DNA of 64,000 nt from Prostheceraeus crozeri (Eukaryota; Platyhelminthes; Polycladida; Euryleptidae). The notes under the pieces are model-generated. The model had not been told where the DNA came from. It saw only the letters and a list, made by a program, of their open reading frames with translations, and searched no databases. The DNA is taken from positions 52,132 to 116,131 of the forward strand of contig CAJQUW010008691.1 of assembly GCA_907163375.1 (NCBI GenBank). The letters are read 5' to 3'. Below are positions 30,924-40,921 of the stretch, one piece after another. Both the position numbers and the translations under genes were made by a program. Numbering within the stretch: position 1 is the stretch's first letter; every line of letters begins with the position of its first letter.

Positions 30924-32880
30924 TCAGGTCCGGACATTCAATAGTTCGTCGGAGTTGAATTCTTTGATGAAGAAGGCTTCAGTCAACTTGGTCAGCCACA
31001 TGATCTGGAAATTAGTGACGTCAGGAAAGTGCAAATACATGCTAATTTCAGATGGCGGACTGCCTTTTAAGTGTTCATTTATTCTAGTGATAAAATGCCC
31101 TTTTGTTTCCCCAATGTAACATTTATTACAATGCTCACATGAGTATTTGTAAAGTATTGAAGATGAAAGCTCTTCAGGAATTTTGTCTTTGTTAGAGATA
31201 ATCATACTACACTAGTTTTCAGAGTTTTGAAGTCTACCACGGTGACAAAATTCTTAGTAGAATATAGAGTTATAATTAGTTCCGACATATACAATTTGTC
31301 TGTCGGGTTCTTCACTGCTAAATGTAATAGAATTATCAAGAGAACGACAAACACTATCGCATACTTTATTGAATTCATTTTCAGTGTAGCCATTGTAAAT
31401 GAAAATCTGTCTCAGATCATTTATGCATTCATCAATATGGTTCCTATCACTACAGAGTTTGATCACTCTATTAATCAAAGACTTCATAACAGAAATTGTG
31501 TATTTGTACGGACAATACGCGGAGGCTGGAACATAAAGACCAGTATAATTGCTTTTGATTCTCAAGCGGGTACGAATACAACAACAATCAACAAGAACAA
31601 CAATTATCAACAATGAAAATCTTGATAACTCAAGAAAGTCGATAACTTTGTCGGCACGCTCTATAGTAAATTTGATAGATGGAACCAATGAATTGATGAA
31701 TGACTGGAACTGATAACAGTCAGCATCATTTTGAAAACAGGCAATGACATCATCTACATAGCGCATGCAGATAAGTGGCTTTTGACCTTTGTAGTTAGTT
31801 ATTTCTTTTTCAATAAGATTCATAGCAAACTGAGCCATGACAGGGGCAATATTTGAACCCATAGCTAAACTGTGAAACTGCTCATACACGTTCCTGTTGA
31901 ATATAAAAGGAACGTTTTTACAAGCTAACGACAAGAGTTGTTTCAGAGTTTGCCTAGAGAATGAGATTTGATCGTTTTCAACGGTATTCAGGATGTGTTC
32001 AATAGTTTCATCTATCGGAATATATCGGAATATCGGAATAGTATATAGACTGGTGACATCAATACTACATAATTTTTGGTTACTCAAATTATGCTGCTGT
32101 AAAAGCTTGTTTTTAGCTTCAAAAGTGTATTTAATTGAAAAATCATTAGGAGCCAAAGGAAAAAAACGTTTGTGTCACCTTTTGCTAAATTACTGCTATG
32201 TGAATTGCACATATATAGACAGAACGAGGCGAAATGGAAGATCGTCTTTATTTTAATGTACTTTAGGGAGTCGATATAAACGAGGCGAACAATTGCCAGT
32301 GCTGCGAATGGTGTTGTAAAAATCATCAGATATCTGGTTATTATTCTTCAATTTAAGAAGCTGTTTTCCTTCTTTATGAATATTTTGCAATCAACAAAAT
32401 CGGATAACTTTTTGAATTTGGTGGTATCACCAATTATATTTTCCATTTTATTCACATATTTGGTTCTATCAGAAATTGCAATTATTGTGTGTATTATTAA
32501 TGTTAGGATTTTTATTCAAAGAATAAAGAGCCTTTTCATATCGATGACGATTTTGGGTGTCTTTTCACTTTTCTTTATTGAATTTTAACTGAAACTTCTG
32601 AGTTTAGATTTTATAAAGTCTTTATCATCATTAGATAGCAGTTCAAACCTATCAATATTTTGGTAACACGATTCAGCATTATCATCCTTGGAAGTAATAG
32701 CTTTATTGTCAAAGGGCCAACTCATGTTCATATCAAACATTAGAGTTTTATTCTCTATTTGAGTGAAACTTATCGAGGAATTATTTATGACCGTGTTTTC
32801 AACTAGAAATGGCCTTGCAGAATGTTGACTGTTGCATGAGGATTTCATGACGTATTTGATGCTTAACAATTTCTTCATAA
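30924..32880 (-). pseudogene. Penelope-like RT + GIY-YIG polyprotein, broken
   Basis: N-terminal pieces are found at 32340-32880 (SDRTKYVNKMENIIGDTTKF is the Y-x-x-K-M ... D-x-T-K-F block before the palm). The reverse transcriptase palm and thumb occupy 31254-32156, with YVDD at about 31757. The GIY-YIG endonuclease lies at 30924-31205. Frames change at least three times, between 32340 and 32156 and again between 31254 and 31205, so the protein is not made as one chain. Related in layout to the copy at 36202-37593. Confidence 0.8.
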
Positions 32881-33189
32881 ACTATGCAATAATAGACATT
32901 CTGATGGCGCTCTATTTCTTTCCTGGCCATCTCGGTGATTAATTGAAGCTCTTTCTGGCTTTGAACTGATTGAAACTTGATTGAAACTTTCTAACCAAAC
33001 TGGCTGAAGCCTAATTCATCAAAGAATTCAACTCCGACGACCTATTGAATATCCAGACCCGAACTACGCAATTGGCTTTGTGGTAATCAATTCCGACGAT
33101 TTCAACTCACTTGTACACTGATGCTGGGTGGTGAATCCACCTGAATCATGTATGGTTGTTTCCACAAGAGTCGTTCTTCCTTCAAATAA

Positions 33190-34645
33190 CAGTTCTTTTA
33201 CGAAAATTGCTTGTTTTTTGTCAATGGTCGTCTTGACTAACACGCTCATTGTTTAAAATTGTTTTAGACATCGGACTGTTCTGTGCGTCGACCAGAGTTG
33301 AAATCAGCAGGCGGTCAGGTACCGATGAGAAATCTATACCGGTTTGACCAGTTTTGATTTTATGCTTTAATGCTATTCATTTTAACTCGGAAAGCTGCTC
33401 AGCTGTTTTGAAAAAAATGTATTGAAATTTTCAATATGACATCTCGAATTTCTACGGATATGATCATTTCTGAGGCAACATTCAGCACGATAACCTCGGC
33501 AACGTCAGGTGTAGTCCTCGGTTATGTTCTAATTCATTGCACCAACAGGAAAGCAATCGTGTGATTTGCAATAATAAATAGTATACTACGCAGAAGTGCA
33601 AGAAACCAGTTAACGATGATTTTTTCATTCTATTTTATCGCATTCGATAATGATTTTGTGGTCGATTATTGACCTACTATGTTCGAAGCGGATGAAATAT
33701 TCAAAGTCAGAAAACTTTTATATTTCTACATGTTTAACTTTGGAAACATTTGGTTTGTCCTCAATGAAGATATCGGACAATTTCTTAGAAGATAAGAACT
33801 GACATGGATATTTTTTGTGCGCATCATAGATATCTTCAGTTTCCTCATTTCGCAAGAGTTATAGAGGTTTTTTTATAAGTCTTATGTCTGTGATGGGATG
33901 ACACAGGCATTAGCTGACAGCTTTGCAAGTAATTGACCATTTACACTTTGTAATGAAAACAATTTATGACATGGAATATTTCGTTTTGACTTCAATCAAA
34001 TGATAAATTCACAGCAATGCACAACTTTTATATTTGTTACATTTTGTACTTTAGTTAGCGATCGTTCCAAAAATAAAACACTGCATGCAAATCAATAAGC
34101 ACTTATGCAAAGAAGCTTCATACATGTACAATTTTTCTGTCACAACAGTGTGTGATTTTAGACAAAAGCGAATGAATACCATAGCTATATGTGAGCAATA
34201 AGTGCAAGGAGTTATTTTTTCGCAAAACCAAGGAGGATTTCAAGTCACTTTCACTGAGTATGAAGTATCAATGTCATGTCTGTGTTGAAATATAGAAAGA
34301 TTTACCGCTTATTGTGTTATACATTTTATCATAATTGCATGCTACGAAATTGGAGTGTTCGGCTAATAAAGACAACTCAATTAATCAAAGACTCACATCA
34401 TTCAATTCAGTTATCAACATCTCTTGGTCTTTTCAATCCATCATTTCTAAGAGCAAAATTCATTAATAAATACATGCACATCATATCACATCAACAATTC
34501 TGAACAAAAATTGACTGCGCGCAAAATGTGTTAAGTCAATCCGATTGCAAAGCCGTTTCGTGCTTGTTACTTCTGCTGAAACTTAATATGCATTGACCTA
34601 TTATGAAACTTCTGCTAAATAAAATGCTCTTTTTCTTGCTTGCAG
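33190..34645. other. End of OATP intron 6
   Basis: At about 33750-33840 the sequence resembles 6745-6835 (TTTGTCCTCAA-GAAGAT ... CATAGATAT ... ATCACAGATATCTT-type blocks), so part is a dispersed repeat shared with the nested hAT-like MITE. Otherwise nothing is recognised. Confidence 0.4.
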
Positions 34646-34710
34646 TCTAGGAGACAAAGAAACAAAACCATTCGGGATTGCAACTATCAGTTTCTTTTAC
34701 GGCTTTTTCG
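34646..34710 (+). CDS. SLCO: OATP/SLCO transporter, exon 7 (65 bp)
   Basis: A 65-bp exon between the acceptor TTGCTTGCAG (ends 34645) and a GTGAGT donor at 34711. It encodes LGDKETKPFGIATISFFYGFFG, matching the family stretch V-x-x-x-x-KS-x-ALG-x-x-x-x-x-x-RL-x-G that follows TM10. Both junctions are in phase (one base at each side), and the piece fills exactly the gap between exon 6 and the last exon, which is why so short an exon can be trusted. The intron after it is 23.5 kb and houses the Penelope-like element and the Polinton. Confidence 0.88.
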
Positions 34711-35091
34711 GTGAGTAGTAGGCCAATAAGTTTCATCGAGTCATTTTGCTACTTAGTTTCACTAAGCAACTCTTCGCTCACAAATTGAGTATAGTGTGCA
34801 TTTTGTACCAAAGCCAGAAGCTATTGTGGCAAGAGAAGCGGATGACATCGATTGAAAGTAGAGTAAAACAACACGTATCTATACTTAATCTGCACTCATA
34901 AAGAATAATCTTTGCATTGAATTTGTGCTGATGCGATCGTTTTATTTTAATAAAAAGAAATGAAATTAATTTATCTTTCGACGCACAAATCATTTTTACT
35001 TCTATATATATATATATATATTTTTTTTTGTACGATAGATCGCCCAATCTGATAAAATTTTGAAAAACCATTGTGATTTCAGCAATGTATT

Positions 35092-35130
35092 CCGGACATG
35101 TTTCGATATATAAAATATCATCCTCAGCGG
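35092..35130 (-). ncRNA. Hammerhead-ribozyme-like motif in inverted left arm
   Basis: Inverted copy of the motif at 37638-37676, carried by the left arm and identical across the boxes CTGAGGA, GAAAC and GTC. Confidence 0.5.
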
Positions 35131-36201
35131 CAAGAAGAAAAAGGTAAAATCACAGCACACAGTTATATACAAATCTACAGATTCAGACGGAGTGGGTGAG
35201 AGCCACTCCTTTCATTAGAAAGGGCAGTCAAAGTTATCTCTAATCAAAATAGTTTCAAGAATTTTTGGAAATCTCGACCTGCCAATTACTGAGAAGTTCT
35301 CTTTCAAAGGTCGGTGCACATGCATAGATATCTCTGTCGGTAAAGGTTTTCCAGTGACATGTTCATTAATCCGAGTGGCTAAATGGCGTATAGTAACGCC
35401 GACGTATCGCATATTGCAGCGATCACAGGAATAAACGTAAACGATTTTAGACTTGAGCTCACTCGAGATAGTGTCCACATTCTGGCACATATGCAGAGTT
35501 TTGGAGGTCTTAAAAATCAATCTGATTTTAGTGTTTTCTGGCAAAGCTTTGTTGATAAATGAATCCGATTCTTTAATTCGTTGACGCCCTTACTAATAAA
35601 AGGAATGTTCCAATTTACAAATTTTACTTCAGGTCGGTCAGTGTGTCCATTGTTCAGCAATTTTTGTTCAACTTCGTCTTTGAGTTTTAGAATTACACTA
35701 TCAGCGTAGCCATTCATACGACTGAAGTTTAGAATCTCCTCGGTAGCTTGTTCATATAAAAACTTGTGTGAGCAGATGCGAAAGGCTCTGTAAAACAAGG
35801 CGCGGAAGGCAGCCATCTGGTCAATGATGACTTCATAAGTAAAATTCGCAACGCTTTCAAAAGTTACTACTCTAAAAACAGTGTCCCCAAAATTTGGACA
35901 GACAAGATCAGATGTCTCCGTAAACTCTGTCGTAACAAAGATCTTATCATCTCGAGATTTGATAAAGGCAACGGAATTCTCATAGACAATCGTACAAACT
36001 ACGTCCACAAAATGGAATCTATATTGTCTGACTCTTCTAAATTCAAACATTATGTAGGGATAAACGCTGCAAGAAAAATCCCTTCATCTTTGAAGAGGAT
36101 AAATTGAACAGAAAGTTGATCGAGTTTCAAAAGAAAGGTTACTTTGATAAATCAGTTTTGTCTAAAATCAAGTCTACTGGCTTCACAGCCTGCTCGCTTG
36201 T

Positions 36202-37593
36202 ATGGTTTGCCAAAAGTTCACAAGAATAACACTGACCACCACCATACCGGCCTTATATTTGAACATGAAGAACTCATACAAGACTGATTTATCAGAGTAT
36301 CTGTGTAACATATTGAAGACGTATTTACCATCTACGTATGTTTTGAAAGATACTTTCAGTTTTGTCGAAGAATTGAAAGGCTTTGAATTTAAGAGTCGGC
36401 AATCCATAGAGATGTGCAGTTTTGATGTGATCAATTTGTTCGGCAATATACCAATTTCCAGAACAATTGACCACATCTTGACTCTCATTGATTTCGATCA
36501 TTTTGAGCTTTCGAGAGTAGCTTTGAGGGAAATGCTGCATTTGGCTTGCACAAATGTGATATTTTCTTTCAACAACAAGCTGTATTCTCAGTTTGATGGT
36601 ATGGCCATGGGCTCAAAGCTTGGTCCGACTATGGCCGCTTTTGTCATGAACATGATCGAAAGTAATTTTGAAAATTTTTCTGGTAGCAAACCTCTATTGT
36701 ACAAACGCTACGTAGATGATTGCTTCTGTATTTTTCATAGCAAAACCGACATTGAGAATTTTTTCAAGTTTATCAATTCTCTTGATGATAATCTTCAATT
36801 TACTGTTGAATATGAAAATAATAAGTCTTTACGATTTTTGGACACCACTGTTTTCATAGATCAAGACCAGATCCGCATACGCTTTTCTTTTAAAAATACG
36901 AATACGGGTATGTACATCCCTAGTTCCGCTCTGGCTCCTTTTTCATACAAAATGGCTGCCTTCCGCGCCTTGTTTTACAGAGCCTTTCGCATCTGCTCAC
37001 ACAAGTTTTTATATGAACAAGCTACCGAGGAGATTCTAAACTTCAGTCGTATGAATGGCTACGCTGATAGTGTAATTCTAAAACTCAAAGACGAAGTTGA
37101 ACAAAAATTGCTGAACAATGGACACACTGACCGACCTGAAGTAAAATTTGTAAATTGGAACATTCCTTTTATTAGTAAGGGCGTCAACGAATTAAAGAAT
37201 CGGATTCATTTCATCAACAAAGCTTTGCCAGAAAACACTAAAATCAGATTGATTTTTAAGACCTCCAAAACTCTGCATATGTGCCAGAATGTGGACACTA
37301 TCTCGAGTGAGCTCAAGTCTAAAATCGTTTACGTTTATTCCTGTGATCGCTGCAATATGCGATACGTCGGCGTTACTATACGCCATTTAGCCACTCGGAT
37401 TAATGAACATGTCACTGGAAAACCTTTACCGACAGAGATATCTATGCATGTGCACCGACCTTTGAAAGAGAACTTCTCAGTAATTGGTAGGTCGAGATTT
37501 CCAAAAATTCTTGAAACTATTTTGATTAGAGATAACTTTGACGCCCTTTCTAATGAAAGGAGTGGCTCTCACCCACTCCGTCTGAATCTGTAG
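36202..37593 (+). CDS. Penelope-like reverse transcriptase + GIY-YIG endonuclease
   Basis: About 460 codons open to the stop. In order: reverse-transcriptase fingers and palm with SIEMCSFDVINLFGNIPI (motif A Asp), FDGMAMGSKLGPTMAAFVMN (motif B), LLYKRYVDDCFCIFH (YVDD box, about residue 170), and SLRFLDTTVFI. A linker follows, then GIY-YIG: IVYVYSCDRCNMRYVGVTIR and HLATRINEHVTG. Upstream, 35822-36200 in + frames carries earlier parts (RFDKGNGILIDNRTNYVHKM and PARLYGLPKVHK) separated by at least one frameshift near 36050-36110, so the N-terminus is damaged. The protein would copy element RNA and nick the target. Confidence 0.85.
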   Translation: MVCQKFTRITLTTTIPALYLNMKNSYKTDLSEYLCNILKTYLPSTYVLKDTFSFVEELKGFEFKSRQSIEMCSFDVINLFGNIPISRTIDHILTLIDFDHFELSRVALREMLHLACTNVIFSFNNKLYSQFDGMAMGSKLGPTMAAFVMNMIESNFENFSGSKPLLYKRYVDDCFCIFHSKTDIENFFKFINSLDDNLQFTVEYENNKSLRFLDTTVFIDQDQIRIRFSFKNTNTGMYIPSSALAPFSYKMAAFRALFYRAFRICSHKFLYEQATEEILNFSRMNGYADSVILKLKDEVEQKLLNNGHTDRPEVKFVNWNIPFISKGVNELKNRIHFINKALPENTKIRLIFKTSKTLHMCQNVDTISSELKSKIVYVYSCDRCNMRYVGVTIRHLATRINEHVTGKPLPTEISMHVHRPLKENFSVIGRSRFPKILETILIRDNFDALSNERSGSHPLRLNL

Positions 37594-37637
37594 ATTTGTA
37601 TATAACTGTGTGCTGTGATTTTACCTTTTTCTTCTTG

Positions 37638-37676
37638 CCGCTGAGGATGATATTTTATATATCGAAACATGTCCGG
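37638..37676 (+). ncRNA. Hammerhead-ribozyme-like motif at Penelope 3' end
   Basis: In order: CCG (stem I), CTGAGGA (CUGANGA box), GATAT-TTTAT-ATATC (stem II), GAAAC-AT-GTC (GAAA box, two-pair stem III, cleavage triplet GTC) and CGG (stem I return). Very short stem III is known for Penelope hammerheads. One unpaired T lies between the first box and stem II, which departs from the canonical fold. Confidence 0.55.
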
Positions 37677-37705
37677 AATACATTGCTGAAATCACAATGG
37701 TTTTT

Positions 37706-37710
<5 letters not shown>

Positions 37711-37753
<43 letters not shown>
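37711..37753. repeat. TA microsatellite
   Basis: An uninterrupted run of TA directly after the right arm of Penelope-like element 2. A shorter TA run is at the other end (about 35003-35022). Confidence 0.85.
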
Positions 37754-37755
<2 letters not shown>

Positions 37756-37760
37756 CAGCG

Positions 37761-38245
37761 AACCGCCCTTCTCAATCAGATTTTTAATTTACAGTGATCT
37801 CATTTAACAAGGACTATGATTTTAGAATCAAATCTGGAAATGTCAATAAAAATATTATGGGTGAATGGGGGAAGATAGTGAAGTCAAAGATAATAAAGTA
37901 AACATAGCACATTACTGTGCAAACTAGCCACAAAACAGTTTCATGCACAATTTTCTAATGCTGTTAAATTTGAGTGGTTCCATTCTGTTTCGTTATTGAT
38001 CAGTTTTATGTTTTGTTCATTTTAACTTCTAATAATTACGGCCTTTCCATTGTGTTATTGTGATGCACTCCTGTGACTTTCATGCTGAAGTTTTGTTCAA
38101 TTCCTTCATGCCAGTTTTCAGTGTCTCCACAATACAGATGATTCCTGTTTTTCCTTTAATTGTCTGATGTGTTCATTACCTCTTGTTCCTGCATTTCTCG
38201 ATGAGATCATTGTATAAATTAAAAATCTGATTGAGAAGGGCGGTT
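37761..38245. repeat. Inverted-repeat element, about 485 bp
   Basis: The left arm AACCGCCCTTCTCAATCAGA ... (37761-37802) and its inverse at 38202-38245 match over about 42 bp with few differences. The interior has no large frame. It may be a MITE; no target duplication was found because the left side touches the TA microsatellite. Confidence 0.55.
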
Positions 38246-38811
38246 ATTGAGAGGTGAAAACAAATTATTTGTGCGTCGCAAGATAAATTAATTTCACTTC
38301 CTTTTGTTAAAATGTTATCTAAATCTTTCTTTACAAGTTCGGTTGATATTGCTAGAGAAGAAATAGATCGTTTCAGGCTATTTTTCACTAAATATCCCCA
38401 GATTTGCTTATACTGAAAAGTGGCTTTTTCATAACTTATTTTGAGAATTTCTAAATATTGGGATTTTTCAAACGATTTGCATTGTTATTGAACATATTCT
38501 ACAAAATGAAGTTACATTGTCCGTGAGAGTTATGGAGTAATGAGAAGTCAAACAATCTCTACATGTGCTGGAATTCTCTGTACCATCCTCTGCATGATCG
38601 AGTACTGCTACGTGTTGGAAGTGCAAGCACTTATGAAGATAAGTACTTCAGTCGATGTTAGAGAAACATAAAAATCACGAATGATACATTTTAAAAATGT
38701 AGATTTAATTATGCCATGAGTCCGGACAATCACATCAATCATGTGTAACAGGAATCTGAGTCGATCTATCGATTGATAATTGAAATAGCATTTTTGTACG
38801 ATCAATTAATT
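38246..38811. other. Intron 7 sequence up to the Polinton
   Basis: Nothing recognised; short frames only. Confidence 0.4.
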
Positions 38812-38817
38812 GAAGTT
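38812..38817 (+). repeat. Polinton target-site duplication, left
   Basis: GAAGTT, identical to 55553-55558. Confidence 0.9.
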
Positions 38818-39287
38818 AGTAGTATATAGTGTGACATCCGGCGCGACGCTTCGCTTCGCTTGCGCCGGATGTCACACTTTTGCGGGTTTTTTCAAAAAAT
38901 CAAAATTTCAAAAATTTCAAAAATTTAGGTAGACTTCAAATTTCACGTGGCCGAAGGGCGAAAATTTAAGCGTTTTTAAAAATACCCAATTTTCAAATTT
39001 TTCAAAATCTCAAAATTTGAGAATTACAATTTTCTCGCTTAAATCATGACCGTTCCAGGACACCGAAAATCATAAAAGTTAAGAATCTCAAAATTTGAGA
39101 ATTACAATTTTCTCGCTTAAATCATGACCGTTCCAGGACACCAAAAATCATAAAAGTTGAGAATTTCAAATTCATGAATTTTATCCATCTTTCAGGTTTT
39201 TAAAATACAACATGTGACTAATAATATTTCTTTAAAAATGGAAGAAACAAAAGTGGATGAAACCGCAAGAATATATCCTTCGTTATC
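38818..39287 (+). repeat. Polinton left inverted terminal repeat (470 bp)
   Basis: Inverse of 55067-55552. It contains a 17-bp-stem tip hairpin (38828-38878), a 78-bp direct duplication (about 39009-39164) and, at its inner end, the start codon and first 16 or so codons of the first gene. Confidence 0.93.
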
Positions 39288-39915
39288 ATATGAACGTAGT
39301 TCTACTTTAATGGACATTGAAAAAATGAATAAAGAAAAAAAGAAAGATAGAGTACGTTATATGAAAGATAAGGAATCTCAATTATTTTTAAGATTAGAGC
39401 ATTATAAAAAATTAAGAAAGAGATGGAGTAAAGTTAAGAATGTAACACAAGGAATTGGCATATTCTTAACAATAAGTTTAGGTGCTTTAACAATTGTTAT
39501 ATCTTCAGGTGTTTTAGTAATTCCAGTAGTTGCTACAGCTTTAACAGGTACGGGTGTTTTTGCAACTTCACTTGTTACAATGTTAGATAAATCTTTAATA
39601 ACTAAGAAACGAAAATCATTAAAAACTAAGCATTTGCATATTAAAGAAGTCTATGATAAACTACATTACTACTTTCAAAGAGTATGTGATGATAATGTTA
39701 TTACGTTGGATGAGATTGAAAAATTTGATCAAATAGTTAATGAAGTAAATCAAACCTTTCAATTACAGTCCGAAAAAGTTGATGATAAGAATAGACAGGA
39801 TGGCAAAATTTCTAGTGATGGTAAAATTTCTAATGAAGAAAATGACAAAATTTTTTTAGAAGAGCTAAAAACTTTAAGCGAAAATTTAAGCAAAACTTTA
39901 TTAAACAAAACTTAA
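39238..39915 (+). CDS. Polinton membrane protein with charged flanks, function unknown
   Basis: 225 residues from the ATG at 39238, which follows the A-rich start motif; the first codons lie in the terminal repeat. Residues about 45-75 are rich in lysine and arginine, residues about 80-125 form two hydrophobic helices (IFLTISLGALTIVISSGVLV and an alanine/valine-rich one), and the C-terminal 100 residues are charged and likely helical. This layout is like a small membrane-anchored protein. No family was recognised. Its place as first gene, reading inward from the terminal repeat, is suggestive of an early or virion membrane protein, but that is inference. Confidence 0.65.
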   Translation: MEETKVDETARIYPSLSYERSSTLMDIEKMNKEKKKDRVRYMKDKESQLFLRLEHYKKLRKRWSKVKNVTQGIGIFLTISLGALTIVISSGVLVIPVVATALTGTGVFATSLVTMLDKSLITKKRKSLKTKHLHIKEVYDKLHYYFQRVCDDNVITLDEIEKFDQIVNEVNQTFQLQSEKVDDKNRQDGKISSDGKISNEENDKIFLEELKTLSENLSKTLLNKT

Positions 39916-40036
39916 AACGAGAAAACTTTAAACGAAAAGATGTCAAACAACAAAGCAATAAAAAAATAATTTGTTCAGTAAAATGTTTTTGCTGTATTCC
40001 AATGTTACCACAAAATTCAAATATTATATTTTAAAA

Positions 40037-40865
40037 ATGGATAAAATTAGAGCTGATAATTTTAAAAGAATAAAACAATTAGAAGAGTTAATAAAACAAA
40101 GAAATATTATGAAAGAAAATCATCTTCAACATAGAATGATAAAAGCTGGTATTCAATCTGATATGTTTGAAAAAATGCAGCAAACCGAGCAAGTAAAAAC
40201 TGATTTTGAGAAAACTATGAAACCATTTAAAACTCTTGAAAAAGAAAGTACAAATAATGATAAACAAATTGATATAACAGATCCAGAGCACAAAACTATA
40301 TTAGATGACTATGGATTACTAGAATCAAACATTAATAAGAAATTACCAAAATCTATGCAATTTGAACATTCTATTTCATTATAGATGAAAAACAATACCT
40401 AGATTTTATCTCGGACAAAAAGAAATATTTCCACAACCTTTTCGAGGTTTAATTTTTTCACCAGATAAATCTCCTTTTAATTTAGATAGAAATTTTGTTA
40501 ATCTTTTAAGAGGAGCAGATTTAAATAATTATGCTGTAGATGATCTTATAAAATATAAAGCTATGTTAGATAGAGTTAAAGCAGGAAAAACTCTTAAACG
40601 TTATAGAGAATTAGAAAATTTATTATCAACGGGAGTTAAAGTAGGAAAAGGTTTATCTGAAAAACAGAAAACAGAAACAACCATATTTTTACCATATGAT
40701 CCACAAGAATTACTAAATAGATTAAATATTTTAATATCTGCAATAAAAGAAGGACATTATTCTAGTTTCAATGAAATTCATGCTATATTAAAAAGACTGT
40801 TAGAAAAGAAGATTCTAAATGAAGAGGATTATAAAAGTGTAGCTGAAATATGTTGTTGTTTTTAA
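40037..40865 (+). pseudogene. Polinton gene of unknown function, broken
   Basis: Starts at an ATG in the shared A-rich motif (TTTTAAAAATGG). The first part is highly charged and helical (KRIKQLEELIKQRN), later parts are leucine/lysine-rich with a pattern NRLNILISAIKEGHYSSFNE near the end. It sits between the membrane-protein gene and the penton gene, where many Polintons have a poorly conserved minor-virion gene. It looks broken (about one break). No known domain recognised. Confidence 0.55.
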
Positions 40866-40921
40866 TTTTTTATAAAAAAATATTTCATAAAAAAATATTT
40901 TTTCAAAATTTTAATTAAAAA

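Larger units (their letters stand above)
30775..33183 (-). mobile_element. Penelope-like element 1, decayed
   Basis: On the - strand it carries a reverse transcriptase of Penelope type (KLCSIDVTSLYTIPIF; CMRYVDDVIACF with the YVDD box; FHSLAMGSNIAPVMAQF) and a GIY-YIG endonuclease (YSCEHCNKCYIGETKGHF, TRINEHLKG). These two domains in this order define Penelope-like elements, retroelements related to telomerase. Arms of about 200 bp at 30775-30997 and 32990-33183 are inverted copies of one another; the arm at the 5' side of the coding strand contains the end of the endonuclease region, so it is an inverted copy of the element's own 3' end. Confidence 0.85.
35062..37712 (+). mobile_element. Penelope-like element 2 with 760-bp inverted arms
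   Basis: The left arm (about 35062-35821) is a nearly identical inverted copy of the right arm (about 36950-37712). The centre and right arm together encode a Penelope-type reverse transcriptase and GIY-YIG endonuclease on the + strand; the left arm is an inverted copy of the 3' half. TA dinucleotide runs lie outside both ends (about 35003-35022 and 37711-37753), which may be the target. The near identity of the arms points to a recent insertion. It lies in OATP intron 7, between the last two exons. Confidence 0.88.

Noticed and set aside
35517-36050. Open frame on the - strand over the left half of Penelope-like element 2
   Set aside because: It runs from the inverted 3' copy into antisense of the centre, so it is a chance join at the arm boundary rather than a gene.
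37596-37787. Open frame with a tyrosine-isoleucine run
   Set aside because: It is the TA microsatellite and the Penelope 3' end read as protein.
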